Assembly (NCBI GenBank): GCA_018894075.1
Contig: JAHIEB010000001.1
Coordinates: 1-21,203, forward strand
Length of the DNA stretch: 21,203 nucleotides
Direction of reading: 5' to 3'
Source of the DNA: Patescibacteria group bacterium
GTDB lineage: Bacteria; Patescibacteriota; Minisyncoccia; Minisyncoccales; Staskawiczbacteraceae
In this document: one piece after another, positions 6,019 to 13,225 of the stretch
Position numbering within the stretch: position 1 is the first letter of the stretch
Layout of the letters: the number at the start of each line of letters is the position of its first letter
Made by a program: the position numbers and the translations under genes
The notes under the pieces: generated by a model
The model's input: the letters and a program-made list of their open reading frames with translations, nothing else
Database searches by the model: none
Told to the model about the DNA's origin: nothing

Positions 6019-6695
6019 TATGAAGACTTAATGATTTTTGAAAGCTCATCGGGCTTCAAAGAAGCCCCTCCGACTAAAAGCCCGTTTGCCCCTGCTTCTT
6101 TAATATAGGCCCCTGAATTAGATGAATTAACGCTCCCGCCGTATAATATAGGGATTTTATCAGCAATTGCTCTTGAAAAAAGATTGCTTAATATTTGTCT
6201 TATTAAAATAATGGACGACATTGTTTCATCCACAGAACAATTCTTCCCTGTTCCAATCGCCCAAACAGGCTCATACGCAATTATGACCTTGGACATTTCG
6301 TCCCTAGAAACTCCTTCTAAACCTTTTTCGAGCTGGATTTTTAAAACCTCTTTTTTATCTATCTCCCCTACGCACAAAACGACTTTCAGCCCAGAAGCCA
6401 AGGCCCGCCTAACTTTTTTATTAATCATCTCGTCGGTTTCAGAAAAAAGCTTTCTTCTCTCAGAGTGTCCCAAAATTACATATTTTACTTTAAGGTCTTT
6501 TAACGTTAAAGGAGAAATTTCTCCTGTAAAAGCTCCTTTTTCTTCAGAAGAGCAATTTTGGGCTCCCAGCTCCCCCCTCAACAAGCCGAGATAAACAAAG
6601 GGAGGGCAGATTACAGCTCCCTTAACAATCATCTTTTTTGCTTCGGCCAGAGAAGTGGGATTCATTTTCCAGTTAGCAATAATTAATGGCTTCAT
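6015..6695 (-). CDS. tpiA: triosephosphate isomerase, short form
   Basis: Interconverts dihydroxyacetone phosphate and glyceraldehyde 3-phosphate in glycolysis. All catalytic elements are visible: Asn8 and Lys10 (NWKMN), His77 (GHSERR), Glu142 with the flexible loop 6 (AYEPVWAIGTG), and the phosphate-binding GGSVN (186-190) and GLLVGG (205-210). At 226 residues it is about 25 shorter than typical TIM. Most of the shortening is before the catalytic His, in the first two helices; another 7 or so residues are missing between His77 and Glu142. With all active-site residues kept it is probably active. It starts 12 nt after the map stop, behind an extended -10 element, and its TGA stop lies inside the next promoter. 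Confidence 0.95.
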   Translation of the reverse strand: MKPLIIANWKMNPTSLAEAKKMIVKGAVICPPFVYLGLLRGELGAQNCSSEEKGAFTGEISPLTLKDLKVKYVILGHSERRKLFSETDEMINKKVRRALASGLKVVLCVGEIDKKEVLKIQLEKGLEGVSRDEMSKVIIAYEPVWAIGTGKNCSVDETMSSIILIRQILSNLFSRAIADKIPILYGGSVNSSNSGAYIKEAGANGLLVGGASLKPDELSKIIKSSY

Positions 6696-6701
6696 TTTTT
6701 T

Positions 6702-6710
6702 ATTCTATCA
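6702..6710 (-). promoter_or_regulatory. extended -10 promoter for leaderless tpiA
   Basis: TGATAGAAT (6710-6702) is an extended -10 box (TGn plus a 5-of-6 match) followed by exactly 6 nt, all A, before the tpiA ATG. The predicted first transcribed base is therefore the A of the start codon. The TGA is also the map stop codon. No good -35 is seen 17 nt upstream, which an extended -10 can tolerate. Confidence 0.55.
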
Positions 6711-7445
6711 TAAAGACGTTAATACTTCAGCTTTCTTTCTAATAACAATCGTATGCTCAAAGTGAGCGGCCAAGGATAAATCCTTTGTCTGAAGGCCGTA
6801 TTTATCTGATGCTTTTTTAATTCTCCAGTCCCCCAATGTGGCCATAGGCTCAATACATATGACCATATTCTCTTTTAAGACCAGTCTTGCCTCCTGATCC
6901 GCATAATTTGGTATTTGGGGATCCTGGTGGATTTCTTTTCCTATCCCGTGTCCGCATAACTCTCTGACAACCCCCAGCTTCTTTTTAATCAGAAAATCTT
7001 CTATTATTTTTCCTAACTCTCTGGTCGTCATTCCCGGCCTTACTGATTTTATAGCAATCTCTAAAGCCTTTCTGGTTGAGTCAATTAAATACTTTGCTTG
7101 CCCGGATATCTTCCCTACGCCCACAGTGACGGCCATATCTGTATGATATCCCTTGAATAATATGCCTAAGTCCAAACAGATAATATCGCCTTGTTTTAAA
7201 ATACGCTCCGAGGGCATAACGTGCACAATTTCCTCGTTCACCGAGGTGCACAAAGCCGACGGAAAGCCCATATACCCCTTAAATGAGGGGACCGCATTAT
7301 ATTCTAAAATCAGGGCCTCTGCAGCCCTGTTTAAATCTTTAGTGCTTTTTCCCGGTTTTACCATTTTAGCCACATCTCTTAAAACTCTGGCTAAAATCCT
7401 ACCCCCTTGCTTCATTATCTCAATTTCTTTTTCTGTCTTAACCAT
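6708..7445 (-). CDS. map: methionine aminopeptidase type I
   Basis: Removes the N-terminal Met from nascent proteins. Starting at ATG 7445 gives 245 residues. The five metal ligands are present: Asp92, Asp103, His166, Glu199 and Glu230, plus the substrate-contacting His75 (EEIVHVMP). HTDMAVT, CGHGIGKEIHQDP and CIEPMA are family motifs. The frame opens further upstream (TTG at 7499), but the product from 7445 begins MVKTEKEIEIMKQGG, the usual start. ATG 7445 overlaps the adk stop by 8 nt (ATGGTTAA), suggesting coupled translation. No zinc-ribbon N-terminal extension is present. Confidence 0.96.
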   Translation of the reverse strand: MVKTEKEIEIMKQGGRILARVLRDVAKMVKPGKSTKDLNRAAEALILEYNAVPSFKGYMGFPSALCTSVNEEIVHVMPSERILKQGDIICLDLGILFKGYHTDMAVTVGVGKISGQAKYLIDSTRKALEIAIKSVRPGMTTRELGKIIEDFLIKKKLGVVRELCGHGIGKEIHQDPQIPNYADQEARLVLKENMVICIEPMATLGDWRIKKASDKYGLQTKDLSLAAHFEHTIVIRKKAEVLTSL

Positions 7446-8130
7446 TAATCTTAGAGAAAATATCCTTGAAAACCTCTGATATGGTTCTCTCTCCGTCAAT
7501 TTCCTTTATGCTAAGCCCTCTTTTCTCTAATACTGACAGCACGGGCAAAGTTCTTTCCTGAAACTCCTTAATCCTCACCTTGATGGTATCTGGAGTATCC
7601 AATCCTCTTTTTACCAGCTTTGACCCGTCAAATGGGCAAAGGGTCAGTCCCTCTGTTTCTTTACCAAATAGTACAGAATGCCTCATCAGCTCGCAGATTC
7701 TTCTATGCGAATTTCTGTAAATTGTCTGCTCTGCTGATATTTTAATGTAAAACACCGAGATATTCTCTTTGCCGAAAAGCTCCTCTATTAGAGGAAGGAG
7801 CTCTTCTGCTTCAAAGACAGTTCGCGGAGAACCTGAAAAAACAATGTCCTGTCCGTTGTCATACAATCTCTTAATTTTTTCTTTTACAAGATGTGCGACA
7901 AATGGAGGACTACACAGCTTCCCATCCAACCAAATTTGTTTTTCGTTTAAAACATCATATTTCTGGCCCGCCACTTCAATATATCTTTCTGAATCAGAAG
8001 AGCTAAACTTCTCTTCTAAAATCTTGCTTGTTTCAAAATGATACAAGCTTAACTTGTCTGAAATCAACCCAGCTTGAGTGCCCTTTCCGGCTCCTGGGGG
8101 GCCAAAGAGGATTATGACTTGTCTTTTCAT
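7438..8130 (-). CDS. adk: adenylate kinase, divergent
   Basis: Converts AMP and ATP to ADP. The P-loop GPPGAGKGT (residues 10-18) is perfect and the chain ends in a normal kinase core (KVRIKEFQERTLPVL). Other motifs are divergent: FSGSPRT (98-104) where DGFPRT is usual, and FETSKILEE where ISTGDLLR is usual. The LID region has Cys146, Cys165 and Asp168, but Met149 stands where the second zinc Cys is expected, so the zinc site looks degenerate. At 230 residues it is slightly long for the family. Its place after secY and before map is the conserved spc-operon order, supporting Adk over another nucleoside monophosphate kinase. A leaderless promoter lies just upstream. Confidence 0.9.
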   Translation of the reverse strand: MKRQVIILFGPPGAGKGTQAGLISDKLSLYHFETSKILEEKFSSSDSERYIEVAGQKYDVLNEKQIWLDGKLCSPPFVAHLVKEKIKRLYDNGQDIVFSGSPRTVFEAEELLPLIEELFGKENISVFYIKISAEQTIYRNSHRRICELMRHSVLFGKETEGLTLCPFDGSKLVKRGLDTPDTIKVRIKEFQERTLPVLSVLEKRGLSIKEIDGERTISEVFKDIFSKING

Positions 8131-8136
8131 TTTATT

Positions 8137-8145
8137 ATTATATCA
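8137..8145 (-). promoter_or_regulatory. extended -10 promoter for leaderless adk
   Basis: TGATATAAT (8145-8137) is a perfect extended -10 (TGn-TATAAT), followed by exactly 6 nt before the adk ATG at 8130. The predicted start point is the A of the start codon. It sits in the 15-nt spacer after the secY stop. The -35 region (GTGAAT) is weak, as often with extended -10 promoters. The geometry is the same as for tpiA. Confidence 0.62.
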
Positions 8146-9420
8146 CTAAAATGTGTCGTATTCACGCATTTCCAACTGGGTATCAATCTGCCTCAAGGTG
8201 TCTAAAATGACAGAGACAACGATAAGTAAGCTTGTTCCTCCAATTAGGAAATAAAAGCCTTGTACTGAAGTCAGACCTGCAATAATTGAAGGGAGAACAG
8301 CTATTAAGCCCAAAAATATGGCTCCAGTGAATAAAACCCTGTTTAGAATCAATTTTAAGAAAGCGGCTGTTGGTTCGCCCGGCCTTACTCCTGGAATAAA
8401 CCCACCCATTTTCTGTAAATTCTCTGAAATGTTCTTGGGGTCAAAGGTGACCATTGTGTAAAAATAGGTAAAGACGATTACGAGCATAAAGTAGAATACG
8501 CCGTGCACCCAGACATTGGCAAAGAAGTTGCCCACAGTTTTGGCTACTACCCCTATAACCCCGGGGTTACTGCCAAAAAAGTTAGCGATCATTCCGGGAA
8601 AAAGCAATATGGATAAAGCAAAGATAATGGGGATTACTCCAGCCGGATTCACGTTCATAGGAAGATAGGTTGAAGCTCCTCCATATATTTTGTTTCCCCT
8701 CACTCTCTTTGCATAGGAAACAGGAATGTTTCTCCTTGCCTCGGTAATCAAAACGACTCCTGCGATAATAAGCAAAGCCAGACCGAAGAACAGCATAAGC
8801 GAAGGAATTTTGGAAGGATCCCAGGTGACGAATGTCTGGAAAATGGACATTGGCAGAGAAGAAACGATACCTGCAAAAATCAAAAGAGAAATGCCGTTGC
8901 CCAATCCTTTCTCCGAAATAAGCTCGCCCAGCCACATTAAAAACATGGCTCCGGCTACAATAGTGGCAAGAGAGCTTATCATCATAAATGCAGACATTGG
9001 AGCAATCAAGCCCTGGGACTGAAATAAATTTATCATTCCGTATCCTTCAAACAAAGCCAGGGGGATGGTTAACAATCTCCCATATTGGTTGAACTTATGC
9101 CTTCCTGCCTCCCCCTCCTCCTTGTAGAGCTTTTCTAGAGCAGGGAAAATCATAGTCAATAACTGTAGAATAATAGTAGCTGTAATATACGGCCCAAGGC
9201 CCATCATCACAATTGAAAAATTGCTCAAAGCCCCTCCGGTAAATAGATTTAATAAGCCGAATACTTGGTTGGTGGTAAAAAAATCCCTAAGTCCCGCCAC
9301 TCCGACTCCGGGAATAGGGATATTGGAGGCGATTCTGAAAACAACGAAGATTCCTAGAATAAACAAGACCTTGTTTCTTAAGTCCTTGCTTTTTAAAAGA
9401 AAGATTATTTTCTCAAGCAT
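8146..9420 (-). CDS. secY: protein translocase subunit SecY
   Basis: SecY is the membrane channel of the Sec export system. The 424 residues contain about ten hydrophobic segments; family signatures include NIPIPGV near the first helix, GLGPYITATIILQLL, the GNGISLLIFAGIV stretch, the cytosolic loop before NPAGVIPIIFA, and the C-terminal TQLEMREYDTF. Length is normal to slightly short. It follows rplO by 5 nt, the conserved spc position, and carries the adk promoter just after its stop. secE and secG are not in this window. Confidence 0.97.
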   Translation of the reverse strand: MLEKIIFLLKSKDLRNKVLFILGIFVVFRIASNIPIPGVGVAGLRDFFTTNQVFGLLNLFTGGALSNFSIVMMGLGPYITATIILQLLTMIFPALEKLYKEEGEAGRHKFNQYGRLLTIPLALFEGYGMINLFQSQGLIAPMSAFMMISSLATIVAGAMFLMWLGELISEKGLGNGISLLIFAGIVSSLPMSIFQTFVTWDPSKIPSLMLFFGLALLIIAGVVLITEARRNIPVSYAKRVRGNKIYGGASTYLPMNVNPAGVIPIIFALSILLFPGMIANFFGSNPGVIGVVAKTVGNFFANVWVHGVFYFMLVIVFTYFYTMVTFDPKNISENLQKMGGFIPGVRPGEPTAAFLKLILNRVLFTGAIFLGLIAVLPSIIAGLTSVQGFYFLIGGTSLLIVVSVILDTLRQIDTQLEMREYDTF

Positions 9421-9425
9421 ATTTT

Positions 9426-9845
9426 TTACTTTATTGTCCCGCCTGCTTTTTCAACTGCTTTTTTGGCTGATTCAGAAAACTGGCAATTCTCAAAATTAAG
9501 CTTTTTCACAATCTTTCCAGACAACACTTTTACACCGGGATTCTGTCCCCTGACTATTTTCATTTTAATTAGAATTTCGGGAGAAATCACTGCTCCTTCT
9601 TCAAACTTCTTAGCTAAAACATCCAAGCTTATATTAACTATGTTTTTGGGAATGCCAGAATGCCTGTATCCCCTTAATTTGGGATACCTCTTGATAAACT
9701 CTCTTATCCTCGGCATTTTTTTTCTTCCAGCCCTTGAGCTCTGGCCCTTTACTCCTTTGCCGGAATAAGTGCCTCTTTTTCCTCCCCTACCCACTCTCTG
9801 GATTTTCTTTGCTTTGTGAATTGTTTTTAGTTCGTGAACTTGCAT
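9426..9845 (-). CDS. rplO: 50S ribosomal protein L15
   Basis: L15 is a late-assembly 50S protein with a glycine-rich N-terminal extension that threads through 23S rRNA. The 139 residues begin MQVHELKTIHKAKKIQRVGRGGKRGTYSGKG-like family sequence, with GQSSRAG and the C-terminal KAVEKAGGTIK. Length is about normal. It starts only 4 nt after rpsE, so the rpmD (L30) gene that usually lies between them is absent. Confidence 0.95.
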   Translation of the reverse strand: MQVHELKTIHKAKKIQRVGRGGKRGTYSGKGVKGQSSRAGRKKMPRIREFIKRYPKLRGYRHSGIPKNIVNISLDVLAKKFEEGAVISPEILIKMKIVRGQNPGVKVLSGKIVKKLNFENCQFSESAKKAVEKAGGTIK

Positions 9846-9849
9846 GTTA

Positions 9850-10314
9850 TTAGATCTTTAGCTTAGAAAGAGCGGCAATAGTTGCTCTGGCGTTATTAAG
9901 CTTGTTTTTAGAACGGGAAAGAATCTTTGCCGACACATCCTTAATGCCAGCCAACTCACATATGGTTCTGACAGCCCCTCCTGCCACCAAACCCCTTCCT
10001 TTACTCTGGGGCTTTAGCATAACCCGGGCAGGACCCATTTTTGCAAATACTTCGTGAGGTATGGTGTTTTCTTTTATGACAACTGTAAATAAATTCTTTT
10101 TTGCGCTTCTAGTTGCTTTTTCTACAGCCTGTGCCACATCCCTTCCTTTGTCCACACCCAAGCCCACTCTTCCTTTTTTATCCCCAACTGCAACAACCGC
10201 CCTGAATGTCATCCTTTTTCCGCCTCCGGTCACTCTAGTGACTCTGGCTAAATCCAAAAGCTTTGAATCGAATTCATCTTTTGGTTTAAAATCTCTTGTG
10301 AATCTTCTTGCCAT
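9850..10314 (-). CDS. rpsE: 30S ribosomal protein S5
   Basis: S5 sits near the 30S decoding region and mRNA entry. The 154 residues carry the double-stranded-RNA-like domain (RVTRVTGGGKRMTFRAVVAVGDKKGRVG), then GVDKGRDVAQAVEKA and the C-terminal RGLVAGGAVRTICELAGIKDVSAK. Length is typical (about 150-170). It follows rplR by 5 nt and starts in an AAAATAT-ATG context with no Shine-Dalgarno sequence. Confidence 0.96.
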   Translation of the reverse strand: MARRFTRDFKPKDEFDSKLLDLARVTRVTGGGKRMTFRAVVAVGDKKGRVGLGVDKGRDVAQAVEKATRSAKKNLFTVVIKENTIPHEVFAKMGPARVMLKPQSKGRGLVAGGAVRTICELAGIKDVSAKILSRSKNKLNNARATIAALSKLKI

Positions 10315-10319
10315 ATATT

Positions 10320-10649
10320 TTAAAATTTAAGGCCGCCCTCTCTTGCGCCGTCAGCCACAGCTTTTATTCTACCATGGAAAACAAATCCAGCTCTGTCAAA
10401 AACAACGCTGTCTATCTTCATCTCTTTTGCTTTTTTAGCAATTAATTTACCGACCTCAAAAGACTTATTGGTTTTCCCCTTTACCTTAACTGAAAAATCA
10501 GAGGCAGATGCCAGCACTTTGTTGTCTTTAATAACCTGGGCGTAAATATGGTTTAAGGACCTAAAAACGCAGAGGCGGGGTCTGTTCTCTTTTATCTGGA
10601 GCCTTATCTTCTTATGCCTTCTTTGTCTTTTTTGTATCTTTTCTTTCAT
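10320..10649 (-). CDS. rplR: 50S ribosomal protein L18
   Basis: L18 binds 5S rRNA in the central protuberance. The 109 residues begin with a basic arm (KEKIQKRQRRHKKIR) followed by RPRLCVFRSLNHIYAQVI, the central IAKKAKEMKIDSVVFDRAGF and the closing YHGR-like FHGRIKAVADGAREGGLKF. It is slightly shorter than the usual ~117 residues. It lies between rplF (5-nt gap) and rpsE (5-nt gap), the conserved spc order. Confidence 0.95.
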   Translation of the reverse strand: MKEKIQKRQRRHKKIRLQIKENRPRLCVFRSLNHIYAQVIKDNKVLASASDFSVKVKGKTNKSFEVGKLIAKKAKEMKIDSVVFDRAGFVFHGRIKAVADGAREGGLKF

Positions 10650-10654
10650 ATTTT

Positions 10655-11182
10655 TTATTTTGCGGTAACGACTTTTTTGCCCTCCTTTCTCCTTATCTTC
10701 TCTCCGACGTATTTAATCCCCTTTCCTTTATACGGTTCTGCCTTTTTGACCTTCCTGATAACAGCCGCTGTCTGGCCAACCAAAGCCTTGTCTATTCCAG
10801 AAACGGATATTACATTCTTTTCAACTGCAATTTTAATCCCTTCAGGGCATTTTACCTTAACAGGTTCGTTAAACCCTACATGCAAGACCAAATCCGATCC
10901 CTCAATTAAAGCCTTGTATCCTACTCCTTCAATGTCCAGCTTCTTTTCATATCCTTCAGTCACTCCAGAAACCATATTAAAGATGAGTGCGCGGAACAAG
11001 CCCCAAAGCGCTTTGTTTGAGGAAGTCAGACGTATCTCGTTTTCCGTTATCTCAACTTTGACAGCCTGGTTAATGACTCTTTTTAAGGTCCCTTTGGGTC
11101 CTGCGACAGAAATCTCTTTTCCTAAAATAGAGACCGTGACGACTGGTGGGATAATTATTGGTTTTTTACCTATTCTTGACAT
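10655..11182 (-). CDS. rplF: 50S ribosomal protein L6
   Basis: L6 lies at the 50S GTPase-factor site next to the sarcin-ricin loop. From ATG 11182 it has 175 residues: MSRIGKKPI start, KGTLKRVI, NMVSGVTEGYEKKLDIEGVGYKA in the middle, and the second repeat ending EPYKGKGIKYVGEKIRRKEGKK. An upstream in-frame GTG (11200) would add six residues and overlap rpsH; the MSRIGKKP start fits the family and the 4-nt spacing used by its neighbours. Confidence 0.96.
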   Translation of the reverse strand: MSRIGKKPIIIPPVVTVSILGKEISVAGPKGTLKRVINQAVKVEITENEIRLTSSNKALWGLFRALIFNMVSGVTEGYEKKLDIEGVGYKALIEGSDLVLHVGFNEPVKVKCPEGIKIAVEKNVISVSGIDKALVGQTAAVIRKVKKAEPYKGKGIKYVGEKIRRKEGKKVVTAK

Positions 11183-11186
11183 ATAT

Positions 11187-11576
11187 TTACCAGATTTCAC
11201 AAATTAATTCTCCTCCCAACTTTTCCTTCCTGGCCTTTTTGTTAGTCATTAAGCCTTTGGAAGTGGACAATATGGATATGCCCTGCCCGCCCTTAACCGG
11301 CCTTAATTCTGAATATCGAGAATACATTCTCTGTCCGGGTTTTGAAACTCTTTTTAAGTCAGCTATGGCAGGCAGTCCTTGGTTGTATTTTAGAATTATC
11401 TTTAAAACCTTAGCCTCTTTTTTCAGGCTCTTTTTAACAGAAGAAACAAATCCCTCTTGAGCCAATATCTCAGCAATAGATTCTTTAATTTGGGAATGAG
11501 GAATCAAAATCTCTGGTTTTTCAACCATCTGGGCGTTCCTTATTTGATTTAACATATCTGTAATTGGGTCTGACAT
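11187..11576 (-). CDS. rpsH: 30S ribosomal protein S8
   Basis: S8 is a primary 16S rRNA binder and, in many bacteria, the regulator of the spc operon. From ATG 11576 the product has 129 residues: MSDPITDMLNQIRNAQ start, EILAQEGFVSSVKK in the middle and SKPGQRMYSRYSELRPVKGGQGISILSTSKGLMTNKKAR at the end, the conserved rRNA-binding part. An in-frame TTG at 11627 would extend it into rpsN; I rejected that because the chosen start gives normal length and a 4-nt spacer. No S8-binding mimic leader was noticed. Confidence 0.96.
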   Translation of the reverse strand: MSDPITDMLNQIRNAQMVEKPEILIPHSQIKESIAEILAQEGFVSSVKKSLKKEAKVLKIILKYNQGLPAIADLKRVSKPGQRMYSRYSELRPVKGGQGISILSTSKGLMTNKKARKEKLGGELICEIW

Positions 11577-11580
11577 ATTT

Positions 11581-11766
11581 TTACCAGCTTGATTTTTTAA
11601 TTCCCGGGATATCTCCTCTGTTGGCAAGCTCGCGGAAACAAATCCGGCAAAGTCCGAATTTCCTTATGTGGCCGTGTCTTCTTCCGCACAGAAAACACCT
11701 TCTTACAGCCCTTGTGCTGAATTTCGGTTTTCTTTTTGCTTTTTCAATGTGTGCTGTTGTTGCCAT
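11581..11766 (-). CDS. rpsN: 30S ribosomal protein S14, zinc-binding type
   Basis: S14 is in the 30S head. At 61 residues this is the short zinc form (type Z), with Cys24, Cys27, Cys40 and Cys43 in two CxxC pairs (RRCFLCGRR, GLCRICFRELA). The product begins MATTAHIEKAKRK and ends DIPGIKKSSW, close to family consensus. It lies 2 nt after the rplE stop. Its presence as the only S14 here matches the zinc forms of S4 and L36 in the same cluster. Confidence 0.96.
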   Translation of the reverse strand: MATTAHIEKAKRKPKFSTRAVRRCFLCGRRHGHIRKFGLCRICFRELANRGDIPGIKKSSW

Positions 11767-11768
11767 AT

Positions 11769-12320
11769 TTATTTAAATGGAAAACCCATTAGCTTGAATA
11801 ACTTTAATCCCTCCTCCTGATTTTTTGCGTTTGTGGTGACAGTCACCTGTAGTCCGAAAATGGTCTTTTCTTTTTCGATGACTATTTCAGAAAAAGCAAC
11901 ATTCTCTTTGAATCCTATACTTAAATTTCCTTTCTTATCAATTGATTTTGATTTCAACCCCTGGAAATCCCTTAATCGTGGCAAGGTTAAATTAATCAGC
12001 TTGTCTAAAAAATCATACATTTTATCTTTTCTTAAGGTGCAAACAGCGGCAACATCGATTCCTTGTCTGAGCTTAAAGCCGGAGATGGATTTCTTTGACT
12101 TCACTACTTTTGGCTTCTGTCCGGTTATCGCGGTTAAATCCGCGACAATGTTATTTGTTATTTTTCCTCTCTCTGCGCCTGTTTTGGAGGCTCCCTCCTT
12201 TCCGTAGCAGGAGTTAACAGAAACCTTAACAATCTTTGGAATTGCCATTACATTCTTGTATCCCTGCTTTAAAAATGCCTGGATTACTTCTTTTTGATAT
12301 TTTTGTTTTAATGGAATCAT
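11769..12320 (-). CDS. rplE: 50S ribosomal protein L5
   Basis: L5 binds 5S rRNA and contacts the P-site tRNA. From ATG 12320 it has 183 residues, including NVMAIPKIVKVSVN, the GQKPKVVKSKKSISGFKLRQG loop, LPRLRDFQGL, and the closing EGLKLFKLMGFPFK. Another in-frame ATG lies at 12335, 5 codons upstream inside rplX. I chose 12320 because its ATG overlaps the rplX TGA in an ATGA junction, a classic coupling arrangement, and gives the usual family length. Confidence 0.94.
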   Translation of the reverse strand: MIPLKQKYQKEVIQAFLKQGYKNVMAIPKIVKVSVNSCYGKEGASKTGAERGKITNNIVADLTAITGQKPKVVKSKKSISGFKLRQGIDVAAVCTLRKDKMYDFLDKLINLTLPRLRDFQGLKSKSIDKKGNLSIGFKENVAFSEIVIEKEKTIFGLQVTVTTNAKNQEEGLKLFKLMGFPFK

Positions 12321-12616
12321 ATTACTTGGTTGCATTGTTTGCAGATCCTCTGCTTTTTTTCCTCTTCAAAAGTATATCCGATTCTTGCTTTCTTCCCGCA
12401 TTTTGGGCACAAAATCATTACATTGGAAGCATCCAGCGGAGCCGTTATCTGCACAATCTGTCCTTTTTCTCCCTGCTTCTTCGGCTTTACGTGCTTCTTC
12501 CTCAAATTAATGCCCTCAACCACAATCTTTCTGTCAAGCACGCTTAAAATCTTGCCCTGCTTGGACTTGTCTTTTCCGGCTGTTATTAACACTATGTCGC
12601 CCTTTTTTAATTTCAT
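12317..12616 (-). CDS. rplX: 50S ribosomal protein L24 with a C-terminal Cys4 pair
   Basis: L24 initiates 50S assembly and lies near the exit tunnel. The KOW domain is at the N-terminus (KLKKGDIVLITAGKDKSKQGKILSV), followed by NLRKKHVKPKKQGEKG. The C-terminal part has Cys70, Cys73, Cys92 and Cys95 in two CxxC pairs, a possible zinc ribbon found in some L24 proteins. Length is normal at 99 residues. It shares a 4-nt ATGA overlap with rplE and lies 5 nt after rplN. Confidence 0.95.
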   Translation of the reverse strand: MKLKKGDIVLITAGKDKSKQGKILSVLDRKIVVEGINLRKKHVKPKKQGEKGQIVQITAPLDASNVMILCPKCGKKARIGYTFEEEKKQRICKQCNQVI

Positions 12617-12621
12617 ATTTT

Positions 12622-12990
12622 CTATATTAATTCAGAGGCAAGGGCGGCAATCTCTGCAAACCCCCTTTCTCTTATTTCTCTGGCCATAGGACCTAAAACT
12701 CTGGTGCCTTTTGGCTTTTTATCATCATTAATAACAACCGCGGCGTTGTCGTCAAAGCGGATATAAGAACCGTCTTCCCTCCTATATTCTCTTCTCTGCC
12801 TTATAATTACGGCTTTGACAACATCGTGCTTTTTTACCAGCTTTCTCGGTTCAGCTTTTTTAACTGCAGCCACTATAATATCACCCAATTGAGCATATCT
12901 CCTCTTGGTTCCTCCCAAAACATTTACGCACTGTATCAGCTTGGCTCCGGAATTATCAGCGACTTTTATCATTGTTCTCGGCTGTATCAT
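12622..12990 (-). CDS. rplN: 50S ribosomal protein L14
   Basis: L14 lies at the subunit interface and binds silencing factor RsfS in many bacteria. The 122 residues are family-typical: MIQPRTMIKVADNSGAK start, GDIIVAAVKKAEP, VVKAVIIRQRREYRREDGSYIRFDDNAAVVI, and the C-terminal GPMAREIRERGFAEIAALASELI. It starts 1 nt after the rpsQ stop with no Shine-Dalgarno sequence. Confidence 0.97.
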   Translation of the reverse strand: MIQPRTMIKVADNSGAKLIQCVNVLGGTKRRYAQLGDIIVAAVKKAEPRKLVKKHDVVKAVIIRQRREYRREDGSYIRFDDNAAVVINDDKKPKGTRVLGPMAREIRERGFAEIAALASELI

Positions 12991-12991
12991 A

Positions 12992-13225
12992 TTATTTCTT
13001 GTTTATTACAATCCAATTTTTATCCTTTGACAAAGGCTTGGTCTCTTCAATCACCACAGTGTCTCCAATCTGATATTCTCCTTTCTCGTCATGGGCTTTG
13101 AAGCTGTTGTGAACCTTAAATCTTCTCCTGTATTTAGGATGCTCTTTAATGCGTTCAACCTGAACCACCACGGTCTTTTGCATCTTATTTGAAATAACCT
13201 TACCTGTTAATCTTCTTTTTGCCAT
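12992..13225 (-). CDS. rpsQ: 30S ribosomal protein S17
   Basis: S17 is a primary 16S rRNA binder with an OB fold. The 77 residues match the family: RRLTGKVISNKMQKTVVVQVER, HPKYRRRFKVHNSFKAHDE, and IGDTVVIEETKPLSKDKNWIV. Its ATG lies 19 nt inside the end of rpmC; because MAKRRLTGKV is the conserved start, the overlap appears real. Translation is probably coupled to rpmC. Confidence 0.95.
   Translation of the reverse strand: MAKRRLTGKVISNKMQKTVVVQVERIKEHPKYRRRFKVHNSFKAHDEKGEYQIGDTVVIEETKPLSKDKNWIVINKK

Noticed and set aside
7446..7499. 18-residue N-terminal extension of map from a TTG
   Set aside because: It would overlap adk by 62 nt and lacks family similarity; ATG 7445 gives the conserved start.
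8582..8935. 117-codon minus-strand frame inside secY
   Set aside because: It is in another frame of secY; no recognisable protein, while the secY frame is conserved throughout.
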